42,989 bases of DNA from RGIG4074 sp964615285. GTDB lineage: Bacteria > Bacillota > Clostridia > Christensenellales > Borkfalkiaceae. The translations under genes were made by a program, and so were the position numbers. The stretch spans positions 1 through 42,989 of the forward strand of contig CAZTND010000007.1 of NCBI GenBank assembly GCA_964615285.1, written 5' to 3'. Positions 9,275-17,795 of the stretch are shown one piece after another. The notes beneath the pieces were generated by a model. It did not search any database, was not told the DNA's origin, and was given only the letters and a program-made list of their open reading frames with translations. Positions within the stretch are counted from its first letter, which is position 1. The number at the start of each line of letters is the position of its first letter.

Positions 9275-10018
9275 GTGGAAAAAATTCTCGTCACCGACGC
9301 TGGCGAACAGAGCGTCCGCGTCGCCTATATCTATAACGCTCTCTCCTCTGCCCTGCCCGCCGCCGTGCCGCGGCCCCGGTTCTATGTGGGGCAGGCCCGC
9401 TGTGCCATTGCCGCCGAGGCGGCAACGCTCGACGGGCGGTATCTTCGCGCGCTGCGGGAACTTCTCGCCGAAACGGTCGCCATCGGCTGTAAATACGGTT
9501 ATCTCTCCGCCCGCCTGCCGCTCGAACGGCTGACCCTGCGCGAGCGGAAAATTTTCCTGTGCGCCCTCATCGCTGCCGACCTGCCCGCCGATAAAAAATA
9601 CATCCGTTCGCGGCTGGAAGGCGTTGCGCCCTGCGCGCTGGACGGATTTTTTTCCTTCCGCCTGCATGCGCTGAAACGCAAGTGGGATAAGATCATTGCC
9701 TGCATCCCGCCCGATTTTTCGAGGGAGGAAATGGAGCGGTTCATGCTCTATTTTGTGGACGGCAACGCGGGGCGGGCATATGTCCGCGGGAATCGGGTGT
9801 ACGATGAAAAATATCGCCTTTGCCGGCGCGGGGAACTGGTCGGCGCAGAGGGCGCGCTTGCCGCCGAGGCCGAAATTTTGCTCTGCGGCGCGGCGGAAGT
9901 GCACGTCTGCCGCCCGTTCTCCGAGGATTCCGCCGATTTTTTGCGGCGGTATTACGGTGCGCACACCGTCTTTCACGGCGAAAGCGGCGTTTGCAGCCGC
10001 GGGCGGGAAAAAGCGTAA
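9275..10018 (+). CDS. YtxC-like protein
   Basis: A protein of about 247 residues of unknown biochemical role. I assign it to the YtxC-like family (annotated as putative sporulation proteins) on two grounds: position directly before thrS, the same order as in Bacillus subtilis, and the sequence pattern DGFFSFRLHALKRKWDKI, a central ERFMLYFVDG, and a C-terminal half ending DFLRRYYGAHTVFH. The start is uncertain. GTG 9275 (VEKILVTDAG) is the first residue that looks like real protein, but it has no ribosome site, and a TACAAT box ends only 6 nt before it. A frame-open GTG at 9179 lies in low-complexity sequence. Family assignment is from memory and should be verified. Confidence 0.6.
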   Translation: MEKILVTDAGEQSVRVAYIYNALSSALPAAVPRPRFYVGQARCAIAAEAATLDGRYLRALRELLAETVAIGCKYGYLSARLPLERLTLRERKIFLCALIAADLPADKKYIRSRLEGVAPCALDGFFSFRLHALKRKWDKIIACIPPDFSREEMERFMLYFVDGNAGRAYVRGNRVYDEKYRLCRRGELVGAEGALAAEAEILLCGAAEVHVCRPFSEDSADFLRRYYGAHTVFHGESGVCSRGREKA

Positions 10019-10036
10019 AAATTTTCGGAAAAACGG

Positions 10037-10065
10037 TTGACAATCGGCTTTTGCGGTGTTACAAT
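10037..10065 (+). promoter_or_regulatory. Sigma-A promoter for the thrS leader
   Basis: Perfect TTGACA (10037-10042), 17-nt spacer, TACAAT (10060-10065). It overlaps no gene and starts the T-box transcript near 10072. Confidence 0.9.
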
Positions 10066-10084
10066 AGAGGCACTTAAAGATAAA

Positions 10085-10243
10085 GACAAGTAGCCCGAAC
10101 TCCCTTTCCAGAGAGCCGCGGGGGCTGAGAGCGCGGCATGGGGGAACGACAAGCGAAACCGCTTTATTTCATCAATTCAATCGTAAAGAGCGGCGCGGGG
10201 AAAGCCTTCGCGCAATTAAGGTGGAACCGCGCGGAAAAAGCGT
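10085..10243 (+). ncRNA. T-box leader of thrS
   Basis: A tRNA-sensing leader that couples thrS transcription to uncharged tRNA-Thr. The conserved T-box AAGGTGGAACCGCG is at 10217-10230. Upstream, CAGAGAG and GGGGGCTGAGAGCGCGGC have the look of the stem I distal region. The best candidate for the specifier is ACC (Thr) at 10158-10160, preceded by GAA, but ACG at 10146-10148 is an alternative. The AAGG of the T-box can pair with CCTT at 10244-10247 to form the antiterminator, in competition with the terminator that begins there. Confidence 0.9.
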
Positions 10244-10285
10244 CCTTAAATTACCGTTGCAAGACGGCGATTTGGGGATTTTTTT
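10244..10285 (+). terminator. T-box-controlled terminator
   Basis: A 14-bp imperfect stem (CCTTAAATTACCGT with ACGGCGATTTGGGG, several G-U pairs and one A-C mismatch) is followed by seven T. Its 5' arm is shared with the antiterminator. Confidence 0.85.
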
Positions 10286-10366
10286 GTTTCTCCCGAAGTT
10301 TTCTGCCGTTTACAGGATCCCGCACCGAAACGAAAAGCAATATCTATCAATAAGGAGCAAAGAATC

Positions 10367-12274
10367 ATGAACATCGTTCTGAAAAACGGGGACAAACTGT
10401 CCCTCACGGAGGGCGCGACCTGCGCCATGGCGGCGGCAGCCATCTCCGAAGGGCTGGCGCGCAGCGCCGTCGCCGCAAAGGTCAACGGCAAGATGGCCGA
10501 TCTTTCCACGCCCCTTACCGAGGGGGACGCTCTCGAGATCGTCACGCTGAAGGATCCCGAGGGGCTGGCGGTCTACCGCCACACCTGCGCGCACGTCCTG
10601 GCGCAGGCCATCAAGACCATCTATCCGACCAGCAAACTCGCCATCGGGCCGACCATCGAAAACGGGTTCTATTACGACATCGACTTCGTCACGCCCATCA
10701 CGCAGGACGACCTCGTCAAGATCGAATCGGAGATGTCCAAGATCATCAGGAGCGACCTGCCGCTCGAGCGGTTCACCCTTCCCCGGGACGAGGCGCTCGC
10801 GCTCATGTCGAAGTACCAGGAAAAATATAAGGTCGAGCTCATCCAGGATCTGCCCGAGGGCGAAACCATCTCCTTCTATAAGCAGGGCGGCTTTGTCGAC
10901 CTCTGCCGCGGCCCGCACCTTCCCTCCACGGGCAAGATCAAGGCGTTCAAACTGACCGGCATCGCGGGCGCCTATTGGCGGGGCAACGAAAAGAATAAGA
11001 TGCTCACCCGCATCTACGGCACGGCGTTCCCCAAAAAGGCGGACATGGACGCTTACTTTACCATGCTCGAAGAGGCGAAGAAGCGCGACCACATCAAACT
11101 CGGCAAGGAACTCAAACTTTTTGCCTTTATGAACGAGGGCAGGGGCTTTCCGTTCTTCCTGCCCAACGGCATGATCATCAAAAACACCCTCGTCGATTAT
11201 TGGCGGCAGGTGCACACCCGCGAGGGCTATGTGGAGATCTCTACGCCCGTCATCCTCAACCGTTCCCTTTGGGAGACTTCGGGACATTGGGATCACTATA
11301 AGGACAACATGTACACCACCAAAATAGACGGCGAGGACTGCGCCGTCAAGCCCATGAACTGTCCCGGCGGCATGCTCGTCTACAAACTCGAACCCCGCAG
11401 CTATAAGGACCTTCCTTTGCGTATGGGCGAACTCGGCCTCGTGCACCGTCACGAAAAGTCCGGGCAGCTCCACGGTCTGATGCGCGTGCGCTGTTTCACG
11501 CAGGACGACGCGCACATCTTCATGACGCCCGAACAGATCACCGACGAAATTAAAGGCGTGGTGCGCATCATCGACGAGGTGTACAGCCTCTTCGGGTTCA
11601 GTTATCACGTCGAACTCTCCACCCGTCCCGCCGACAGCATGGGCAGCGACGAGGATTGGGAGAACGCCACGAACGCCCTGCGCGCGGCGATGGAGGAAAT
11701 GAAACTGCCCTACGTCGTCAACGAAGGGGACGGCGCGTTCTACGGCCCCAAGATCGACTTCCACCTCAAGGATTCCATCGGCAGGACCTGGCAGTGCGGC
11801 ACCATCCAGCTCGATTTCCAGATGCCCCAGCGGTTCGATCTGGAATACACGGGCGAGGACGGCGAAAAACACCGCCCGATCATGATCCACCGCGTGGTGT
11901 TCGGCTCCATCGAGCGGTTCATCGGCATTCTCATCGAGCACTATGCGGGCAAATTCCCCGTCTGGCTCGCGCCCGTGCAGGTCAAGGTGCTCACGCTCAC
12001 CGAGCGCACCGAGGACTACGCCAAAGCCCTTGCGGCGGAAATGGCGGAAAGGGGTCTGCGCGCGCAGACCGACCTGCGCAACGAAAAGATCGGCTATAAG
12101 ATCCGCGAGGCGCTCCTTGAAAAGGTGCCCTATATCGCCGTCGTGGGCGATAAAGAAGCGGCGGAAGGCACGGTCTCCGTCCGCAAGAGAGGGGAAGAGA
12201 AGAGCGTTCCCATGAAAAAAGAGGACTTCATCGCCCTCGTCGTGAAACAGCGGGAGGAAAAGACCGCGTTTTGA
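10367..12274 (+). CDS. thrS: Threonyl-tRNA synthetase
   Basis: A 635-residue class II synthetase charging tRNA-Thr, full length with an N-terminal TGS domain (1-60), the editing domain with HTCAH at 72-76, a catalytic core and an anticodon-binding C-terminus. The zinc-ligand Cys lies in the motif PMNCPGG, and motif 2 follows as HRHEKSGQLHGLMRVRCF. AAGGAGC 10 nt before the ATG is the ribosome site. It is controlled by the T-box and terminator directly upstream, so expression should rise on threonine limitation. A strong hairpin at 12366 ends the unit. Confidence 0.98.
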   Translation: MNIVLKNGDKLSLTEGATCAMAAAAISEGLARSAVAAKVNGKMADLSTPLTEGDALEIVTLKDPEGLAVYRHTCAHVLAQAIKTIYPTSKLAIGPTIENGFYYDIDFVTPITQDDLVKIESEMSKIIRSDLPLERFTLPRDEALALMSKYQEKYKVELIQDLPEGETISFYKQGGFVDLCRGPHLPSTGKIKAFKLTGIAGAYWRGNEKNKMLTRIYGTAFPKKADMDAYFTMLEEAKKRDHIKLGKELKLFAFMNEGRGFPFFLPNGMIIKNTLVDYWRQVHTREGYVEISTPVILNRSLWETSGHWDHYKDNMYTTKIDGEDCAVKPMNCPGGMLVYKLEPRSYKDLPLRMGELGLVHRHEKSGQLHGLMRVRCFTQDDAHIFMTPEQITDEIKGVVRIIDEVYSLFGFSYHVELSTRPADSMGSDEDWENATNALRAAMEEMKLPYVVNEGDGAFYGPKIDFHLKDSIGRTWQCGTIQLDFQMPQRFDLEYTGEDGEKHRPIMIHRVVFGSIERFIGILIEHYAGKFPVWLAPVQVKVLTLTERTEDYAKALAAEMAERGLRAQTDLRNEKIGYKIREALLEKVPYIAVVGDKEAAEGTVSVRKRGEEKSVPMKKEDFIALVVKQREEKTAF

Positions 12275-12365
12275 TGGTCTTTGATTTATGCCTTTTTTGC
12301 GGGCATGGGTGCCTTGTCTTTCAGGCAAACGACATTAAAAGAAAAATATTTGAATGGAAACGGCA

Positions 12366-12410
12366 GATACCCCCCGACCGCGGTCAGACGGTCGGGGGGT
12401 ATCCTTTTTT
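12366..12410. terminator. Terminator after thrS
   Basis: A perfect 15-bp GC-rich stem (12366-12380 with 12389-12403, loop of 8) followed by CTTTTTT. Because the facing lipoprotein gene ends at 12421 on the other strand, the hairpin may serve both, though a clear T-run exists only for the plus strand. Confidence 0.9.
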
Positions 12411-12420
12411 CATTCTTGTG

Positions 12421-13089
12421 TCAACCGTGCGTGCGCTCCGCCATGATCTCTCCCGTTTCGGCGTCCAGAAGGAAGTAATCCGCCCAGCCGTCGGCGGAGA
12501 TGACGCCGACAAACCAATAGCACTTTTCGTTCCAAACCAACCGTACGCACAGTTCGCCGTTGAACACGCTTCCGGCGGTCAACCCGGCGAACAAGTCCGG
12601 TTTCTGTTCGGCGAGTTTGGCAACGATCCCGGGCATGGTCAGCTCGTTTCCCGTTTTTACGCTGCTTGCCTCCAGGACGGTCTCCGTCCCGTCATAGGAG
12701 ATCGTGAACGCCAGGGAAGCGAGGGAGACCGCCCCGACGGATTCGGAATAAGAGAAACGGGCATATACGCTGTCATAGGACATGTCGCCGCCGTATTTTT
12801 CGCCGTTCACGGTGAAGGAGAGGACGTATTCCTCCGTGTTGTCGGGCGCGGTCATGTAAATTTCCGCCAGGGACTCCTTTTGGGCACAGATCCCGTCGGC
12901 GGCATAGGGATATTCCCGCTCGACGAAGAAGGCGGTCAGGGAAAAGCCCTCGTTTTCGGCGATATAGATTTCGCTGCGGTATTCGGAGACGTATTGCGTA
13001 TAGTCTGGAGTCTGGGCGCATCCGCCGAGGACGCACCCGAGGGACAACAGGGCGGCAGCGCCGCAGGCAGAGAGGGGGGAACGTTTCAT
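12421..13089 (-). CDS. Putative lipoprotein of unknown function
   Basis: A 222-residue secreted protein with a lipoprotein signal: MKRS, a hydrophobic stretch (5-23) and the lipobox LGGC with the acylated Cys at 24, followed by a Thr/Asp-rich linker. The mature part has no motif I recognise; its end, YFLLDAETGEIMAERTHG, resembles the last strand of PepSY-type domains, which is only a hint. Signal and lipobox fix the start at 13089, although the ribosome site is weak. It faces thrS tail to tail and is divergent from the membrane protein at 13231. Function unknown. Confidence 0.8.
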   Translation of the reverse strand: MKRSPLSACGAAALLSLGCVLGGCAQTPDYTQYVSEYRSEIYIAENEGFSLTAFFVEREYPYAADGICAQKESLAEIYMTAPDNTEEYVLSFTVNGEKYGGDMSYDSVYARFSYSESVGAVSLASLAFTISYDGTETVLEASSVKTGNELTMPGIVAKLAEQKPDLFAGLTAGSVFNGELCVRLVWNEKCYWFVGVISADGWADYFLLDAETGEIMAERTHG

Positions 13090-13158
13090 ATGCCTATGTA
13101 TATGCGGGAAAATGCGCGGGATATTCTTTATTCCTGTGCAAATGTCCGATTCATATGC

Positions 13159-13187
13159 TTGCTTTTTTTCTGCGGATATGCTACAAT
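13159..13187 (+). promoter_or_regulatory. Sigma-A promoter for the 13231 gene and perhaps guaA
   Basis: TTGCTT (13159-13164), 17-nt spacer, TACAAT (13182-13187), about 45 bp before the start codon. Confidence 0.75.
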
Positions 13188-13230
13188 AAAACATCATCGG
13201 ACGTTCCTGGGAATGCGGAGGGAAGGCGTT

Positions 13231-13860
13231 ATGGCGAGAGAAATCACAAAACTTGTTTTTAAGACGATGTTCGTCACGCTGCTGTCCATCGTGGGGCTGG
13301 CAGTCGTGTTCTTTCTCATACTCTCTTTCACCGCTCCCGCCGCCATGGCGCGGCTCACGCTTGATTTGGGCATGTACACCCAGAGCGCGTGGTTTTCCGC
13401 CCTGCAATACGCCGACGGGAAGGGCGACATCGAGAACATCGAGCTCGCCATGAACTGTTCCTCTCTGGCGGGGGACGAAGAGGGCGTCGTCAGGTACGGC
13501 TCCGCCTTTATTGCCGACGAGCGTTTCTCCGATTATGCGGACGCGCGCGAAGCGGAGGAGGCGGGACAATACAGCGAGGTGTATACCCAGTATGTCTACG
13601 GCCGCATCAGTGTGGCGCATTACCGCATCGGGCAGAAAACGGAGGGGTTGGAGCTGGCGCTTTCGGTCAATCAGACCTCCTTCGACGAATACAACGCCGT
13701 CACCGACCTCGTCAACGAGGTGATCGTCAGCGGGGATACGGAGTTCGGCGGGGAGATCCTGACCTCTCTCTCCGAACTGCGGGAGGCGGAAACGGTGGAT
13801 GCGGCGGATGCGGAAAATCTTGCGGCCGTCATCGATAACCTGACGGTATTTACGGCATAA
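13231..13860 (+). CDS. Single-pass membrane protein of unknown function
   Basis: A 209-residue protein with one N-terminal membrane segment (about residues 9-35, VTLLSIVGLAVVFFLILSF) and an acidic, Ala/Glu-rich helical remainder that may form TPR-like helices; I recognise no family. The ATG at 13231 follows GGAGGG by 8 nt. The frame is open far upstream, but that part overlaps the divergent lipoprotein gene and is not coding. It is 39 bp before guaA and probably cotranscribed with it from the promoter at 13159. No functional link to GMP synthesis is evident. Confidence 0.75.
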   Translation: MAREITKLVFKTMFVTLLSIVGLAVVFFLILSFTAPAAMARLTLDLGMYTQSAWFSALQYADGKGDIENIELAMNCSSLAGDEEGVVRYGSAFIADERFSDYADAREAEEAGQYSEVYTQYVYGRISVAHYRIGQKTEGLELALSVNQTSFDEYNAVTDLVNEVIVSGDTEFGGEILTSLSELREAETVDAADAENLAAVIDNLTVFTA

Positions 13861-13899
13861 CCATAAAAAATTTACGGTACAGGAGAGAAAAAACGGCAC

Positions 13900-15441
13900 A
13901 TGAATCACGAGAGAGTATTGGTTCTGGACTTCGGCGGGCAGTACAATCAGCTCATTGCCCGGCGGGTGCGCGATCTGAACGTCTACTGCGACCTGAAGCC
14001 CTGCACGATGACTATGGACGAGATCAGGGCGTATGCCCCCATCGGCATCATTTTCACGGGCGGCCCCAACAGCGTGTATGAAGAGAATTCCCCGAAGATC
14101 GACGGGGAAATTTTCAACCTCGGCATTCCCGTGCTGGGCATTTGCTACGGCTGTCAGCTCATCGCCTACACGCTCGGCGGCAAGGTCTCCCACGCGGATA
14201 CCAGCGAATACGGCAAGCGCGAGATCGTGCGCCGGGGAGAGAGCAAGCTCTTTCGGGACGTGCCCGAAAAGAGCGTCAGCTGGATGAGCCACACCGATTA
14301 TGTGTCCGAAGTGCCCGCGGGCTTTACCGTCGTGGCGGACACGGCAGCGGGCACCTGCCCCGTGGCGGCGTTCGAAAACGAGAAAAAGAAAATTTACGGC
14401 GTGCAGTTCCACCCCGAAGTGGTGCATTCCGAGTACGGCAATCGGATTCTGAAAAATTTCCTCTATGAAGTCTGCCGCGCTTCGGGCGACTGGACGATGA
14501 GCGGGTTCGTGGAGGAACAGACCAAAAAACTCCGCGAAAAGATCGGGGACAAAAAGGTGCTCTGCGCCATGAGCGGCGGGGTCGATTCCTCCGTCGCGGC
14601 GACCCTTCTGCATAAGGCGGTCGGCAGTCAGCTCGTCTGCGTGTTCGTCGATCACGGTCTGCTGCGCAAGTACGAGGCGGAGGAGGTCATGTCCGTGTTC
14701 CGGGAGGAACTCGGGATGAACCTCATCAAAGCCGATGAGAGCGAGACCTTCCTCACCAGGCTCGAAGGGGTGTCCGACCCCGAAAAGAAGCGTAAGATCA
14801 TCGGCGAGGAATTCATCCGCGCCTTCGAGCGCGTCGCCAAAAAGATCGGCAAAGTGGACTTTCTGGTGCAGGGCACCATCTATCCGGACGTCATCGAGAG
14901 CGGCAAGGGCGCGGCGGACGTCATCAAGAGCCATCATAATGTGGGCGGGCTGCCCTCGGTCGTCGATTTCGACGAGATCATCGAGCCTCTGCGCGATCTT
15001 TTCAAGGACGAGGTGCGCAAAGTGGGCTTCGAGCTGGGGCTTCCCCGCAAGGTGGTCATGCGCCAGCCCTTCCCCGGCCCGGGGCTTGCCATCCGCATCA
15101 TGGGCGAAGTCACGCGCGAAAAGTTAAAGACCCTGCGCGACTCCGACTACATTCTGCGCGACGAGATCGCCAAGGCGGGGCTGGACGAGAGCATCTGGCA
15201 GTATTTCACGGTCATCACCAATTCCCCGACGGTCGGGGTCATGGGGGATCACCGTACATATGAAAACGTCATCGCCATCCGCGCGGTCACTTCGGTGGAT
15301 GCCATGACGGCGGACTGGGCGCGCATCCCGCACGACGTGCTGGAAAAAATTTCCAACCGCATCGTCAACGAGGTCGAGCACGCCAACCGCATCGTGTACG
15401 ACATCACTTCCAAACCGCCCGCCACCATCGAGTGGGAGTAA
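13900..15441 (+). CDS. guaA: GMP synthase (glutamine-hydrolysing)
   Basis: A 513-residue enzyme converting XMP to GMP with ATP and glutamine. The N-terminal class I amidotransferase has its nucleophile Cys82 in GICYGC and the His/Glu pair in QFHPEV. The ATP pyrophosphatase domain has the P-loop SGGVDSS, and the C-terminal dimerisation domain ends TSKPPATIEWE, the normal family ending. Length is typical. ACAGGAGAG lies 12 nt before the ATG. Confidence 0.98.
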   Translation: MNHERVLVLDFGGQYNQLIARRVRDLNVYCDLKPCTMTMDEIRAYAPIGIIFTGGPNSVYEENSPKIDGEIFNLGIPVLGICYGCQLIAYTLGGKVSHADTSEYGKREIVRRGESKLFRDVPEKSVSWMSHTDYVSEVPAGFTVVADTAAGTCPVAAFENEKKKIYGVQFHPEVVHSEYGNRILKNFLYEVCRASGDWTMSGFVEEQTKKLREKIGDKKVLCAMSGGVDSSVAATLLHKAVGSQLVCVFVDHGLLRKYEAEEVMSVFREELGMNLIKADESETFLTRLEGVSDPEKKRKIIGEEFIRAFERVAKKIGKVDFLVQGTIYPDVIESGKGAADVIKSHHNVGGLPSVVDFDEIIEPLRDLFKDEVRKVGFELGLPRKVVMRQPFPGPGLAIRIMGEVTREKLKTLRDSDYILRDEIAKAGLDESIWQYFTVITNSPTVGVMGDHRTYENVIAIRAVTSVDAMTADWARIPHDVLEKISNRIVNEVEHANRIVYDITSKPPATIEWE

Positions 15442-15460
15442 GACAAAGGGGGCGGAAGGA

Positions 15461-15836
15461 CTGCGCCCCGACAGTTTTTGGTTTCGCCCGAAGAAGTTCG
15501 AGGCGCCGCTCTATCGCTTTCTGCGCGTCGGGCAATGGAAAAAATTGCCCCCATCTACGACCCCGCAGGGTTCGATATACGCGGGCATGCCCTCGACGAA
15601 CTCATCCGCGCGACGTGCACGGCAGAGCTCACGCATGAGATCGCCGCCGTTGCCGGCTGGCTGACGCTGGTCTTTGCCTTCTTTACGGACGATTGGCAGA
15701 TATACATCTGGATATTCGTCGCGACAGCCTTCGTTGCGGGGGCGGCGGAATTTGCCTTATCTATTTTTATATCCGCCGGCAGGACCTGCGGGACAAAAAA
15801 TTCGGCAATGTCCGCCTGATGCTGCAATGTACCTGA
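15461..15836 (+). pseudogene. Remnant of a CrtO-type acyltransferase family protein
   Basis: Reading across frames gives DSFWFRPKKFEAPLYRFL, then YDPAGFDIRGHALDELI and TCTAELTHEIAAVAG, a hydrophobic part, then NLPYLFLY and RRQDLRDKKFGNVRL to a TGA at 15834. This is the pattern of the small membrane family annotated glycosyl-4,4'-diaponeurosporenoate acyltransferase. Breaks fall in the C5 run at 15548-15552, near 15747-15750 and near 15771. The N-terminal membrane segment is missing, the remnant abutting guaA. It cannot make the full protein as read; a 113-residue piece from 15478 remains open. The real substrate of family members outside staphylococci is not known. Confidence 0.7.
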
Positions 15837-15858
15837 TAAGACGGGCGGAGGGAGATAT

Positions 15859-16365
15859 ATGAATCGTATCGTAACGGAATTGGGCGACATCACAAAATCG
15901 GACTGCGAGTGCATCGTCAATGCGGCAAATCCCACCCTGCTCGGCGGGGGCGGCGTGGACGGCGCCATCCATGCGGCGGCGGGGCCGGAGCTGTTGGCGG
16001 AGTGCCGCACGCTGGGCGGCTGCCGCACGGGCGAGGCGAAGATCACCAAGGGCCATCGTCTCAAAGCCAAATACGTCATCCACACCGTGGGCCCGGTCTA
16101 CGGCAGCACAGGGCAGGACGCGGATCTGTTGGCGGACTGCTATACCAATTCGCTGGACCTTGCCGCATTGCACGGCATCCGTTCCATTGCCTTTCCCGCC
16201 ATCTCCACGGGGGTGTACGGCTATCCCGTAAGACCTGCGACCGAAATCGCCGTCCGAACGGTCAGGGCATGGCTGGACGGACACCCGTCTGCCGACATGA
16301 CGGTCGTCTTTTGTTGTTTCGACGAAAAGACCTACCGGACCTATCGGGAAGAATGCAAACGCTAA
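15859..16365 (+). CDS. Macro-domain O-acetyl-ADP-ribose deacetylase
   Basis: A 168-residue single macro domain of the YmdB/MacroD type, which hydrolyses O-acetyl-ADP-ribose or removes mono-ADP-ribose from proteins. Signature motifs are GDITKSDCECIVNAAN, the GGGGVDGAIHAAAG loop, and the phosphate-binding AFPAISTGVYGYP. Length is standard. GGAGGGAG precedes the ATG by 6 nt. It lies 22 bp after the acyltransferase remnant and 25 bp before the flavodiiron gene. Confidence 0.93.
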   Translation: MNRIVTELGDITKSDCECIVNAANPTLLGGGGVDGAIHAAAGPELLAECRTLGGCRTGEAKITKGHRLKAKYVIHTVGPVYGSTGQDADLLADCYTNSLDLAALHGIRSIAFPAISTGVYGYPVRPATEIAVRTVRAWLDGHPSADMTVVFCCFDEKTYRTYREECKR

Positions 16366-16390
16366 TATAAAGAAAAAGAGGTTTTTGATC

Positions 16391-17551
16391 ATGGACAGGA
16401 ACATCGGCAAAAATATAAAGTACATCGGCTGCGACGATCCGTCGCTGGACTTGTTTGAAAGCCAGTACGCCGTTCCCAACGGCGTTTCGTATAACTCCTA
16501 CGTCATTCTCGACGAGAAAGTCGCGGTGCTCGACACCGCCGACGGCCGCGTGAGCGAACAGTGGTTTGAAAACCTCGCCGCCGCGCTCGGGACAAGGACG
16601 CCCGATTATCTCGTCGTTTCGCACATGGAGCCCGACCATGCCCGCAACATCGGGCGTTTTCTGGAAAAATATCCGACGGCGAAGATCGTGGGAAACGCCA
16701 AGACGTTCGTCATGTTCCCGCAGTACTTTTCGGACGATATATCCGAGCGGAAGATCGTCGTCAAGGAGGGGGACGAACTGCCCCTCGGCGAACACACCCT
16801 CTCCTTCATCATGGCGCCCATGGTGCACTGGCCCGAGGTCATGATGGAGTATGAAAAGAGCGAAAAAATTCTCTTTTCCGCCGACGCGTTCGGCAAGTTC
16901 GGCACGCTCGGGACGGACGAGCCGTGGATGGACGAGGCGCGGCGGTATTACTGCAACATCGTCGGCAAATACGGCGCGATGGTGCAGGGCGTGCTCAAAA
17001 AGGCGGCGGCGCTGGACATAAAGACCATCTGCCCCCTGCACGGGCCCGTTTTGAAAGAGGATCTCGGGTTTTATCTCGGGAAATACGACCTTTGGAGCCG
17101 TTACGTCCCCGAAGAACAGGGCGTGGCCGTCGCCTATGCCTCCATCCACGGCAACACCGCGGGGGCGGCGCGCGCCCTGCGGGACGAATTGGAAAAGTTG
17201 GGCGAAAAGATCGTTCTTCTGGATCTTGCGCGCTGCGACATGGCGGAGGCCGTGGCGCAGGTATTCCGCTTTGACCGCCTTGCGCTGCTGTGCAGCACAT
17301 ACGATGCGGGGCTCTTTCCCTGCATGCAGGACTTTCTGCTCCACCTCAAAGCCAAGGCGGTGCAGGGACGCACGGTCGGGCTGGTCGAAAACGGTTCCTG
17401 GGCGCCCGCCGCGGGCAAACTGATGGCGGAATTGCTTTCCTCCATGAAAAACATGACCGTGCTCGACCCCGTCGTCACGTTGCGCGGCGCGGTAAAGGAA
17501 GATACCATGTCTGCGTTGAAGGCGCTCGCCGCCGCGTTGCATGACAGATGA
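16391..17551 (+). CDS. Flavodiiron protein (FprA family)
   Basis: A 386-residue A-type flavoprotein that reduces O2 and/or NO using electrons usually passed by rubredoxin; it protects anaerobes. The N-terminal metallo-beta-lactamase-like domain has the diiron ligands H78, E80, D82 and H83 in HMEPDHA. The C-terminal flavodoxin domain begins VAYASIHGNTAGAA, the FMN phosphate loop. No rubredoxin domain is fused. The start at ATG 16391 fits AGAGG 8 nt upstream. Its presence supports an anaerobic lifestyle. The 3' end is followed closely by a small gene pair. Confidence 0.95.
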   Translation: MDRNIGKNIKYIGCDDPSLDLFESQYAVPNGVSYNSYVILDEKVAVLDTADGRVSEQWFENLAAALGTRTPDYLVVSHMEPDHARNIGRFLEKYPTAKIVGNAKTFVMFPQYFSDDISERKIVVKEGDELPLGEHTLSFIMAPMVHWPEVMMEYEKSEKILFSADAFGKFGTLGTDEPWMDEARRYYCNIVGKYGAMVQGVLKKAAALDIKTICPLHGPVLKEDLGFYLGKYDLWSRYVPEEQGVAVAYASIHGNTAGAARALRDELEKLGEKIVLLDLARCDMAEAVAQVFRFDRLALLCSTYDAGLFPCMQDFLLHLKAKAVQGRTVGLVENGSWAPAAGKLMAELLSSMKNMTVLDPVVTLRGAVKEDTMSALKALAAALHDR

Positions 17552-17564
17552 AAGACGGAATTAT

Positions 17565-17795
17565 ATGTGGACGGGGAGAAGTTATAAATCCTGGCCGGGA
17601 TTGAAAAAAACGCCGGAAGAGCGGGTTTGCGCCGCTCTGCGGGGCAGGGTCACCTGTTTCCTTACCCGCTATCATTCGGTGCGGGACACCTACGGGCGGG
17701 CGGCGATCCGCCCGGACGGCAGGGAACTCGTTTGTTTCTCCTGGAACAACGGATATGAACAGGAAGGGGAAAGCAAGGAGGATGTGCGGGCATGA
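17565..17795 (+). CDS. Truncated SF0329-like small protein
   Basis: A 76-residue protein (MWTGRSYKSWPGLKK, then RVTCFLTRYHSVRDTYGRAA, then ELVCFSWNNGYEQE). I recall this pattern from the N-terminal half of proteins called SF0329 family, which are usually longer; here it stops soon after the VCFSW segment, so it may be a shortened copy. An earlier in-frame ATG at 17541 would overlap fprA by 11 bases; 17565 fits the family start better. Its stop overlaps the next ATG by 4 bases, so the two were translated as a pair. Function unknown. Confidence 0.55.
   Translation: MWTGRSYKSWPGLKKTPEERVCAALRGRVTCFLTRYHSVRDTYGRAAIRPDGRELVCFSWNNGYEQEGESKEDVRA

Noticed and set aside
12421..14937. An 838-residue minus-strand frame running through guaA into the lipoprotein
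   Set aside because: The guaA part is antisense noise. Only the last 222 codons, with a signal peptide and lipobox, form a real gene.
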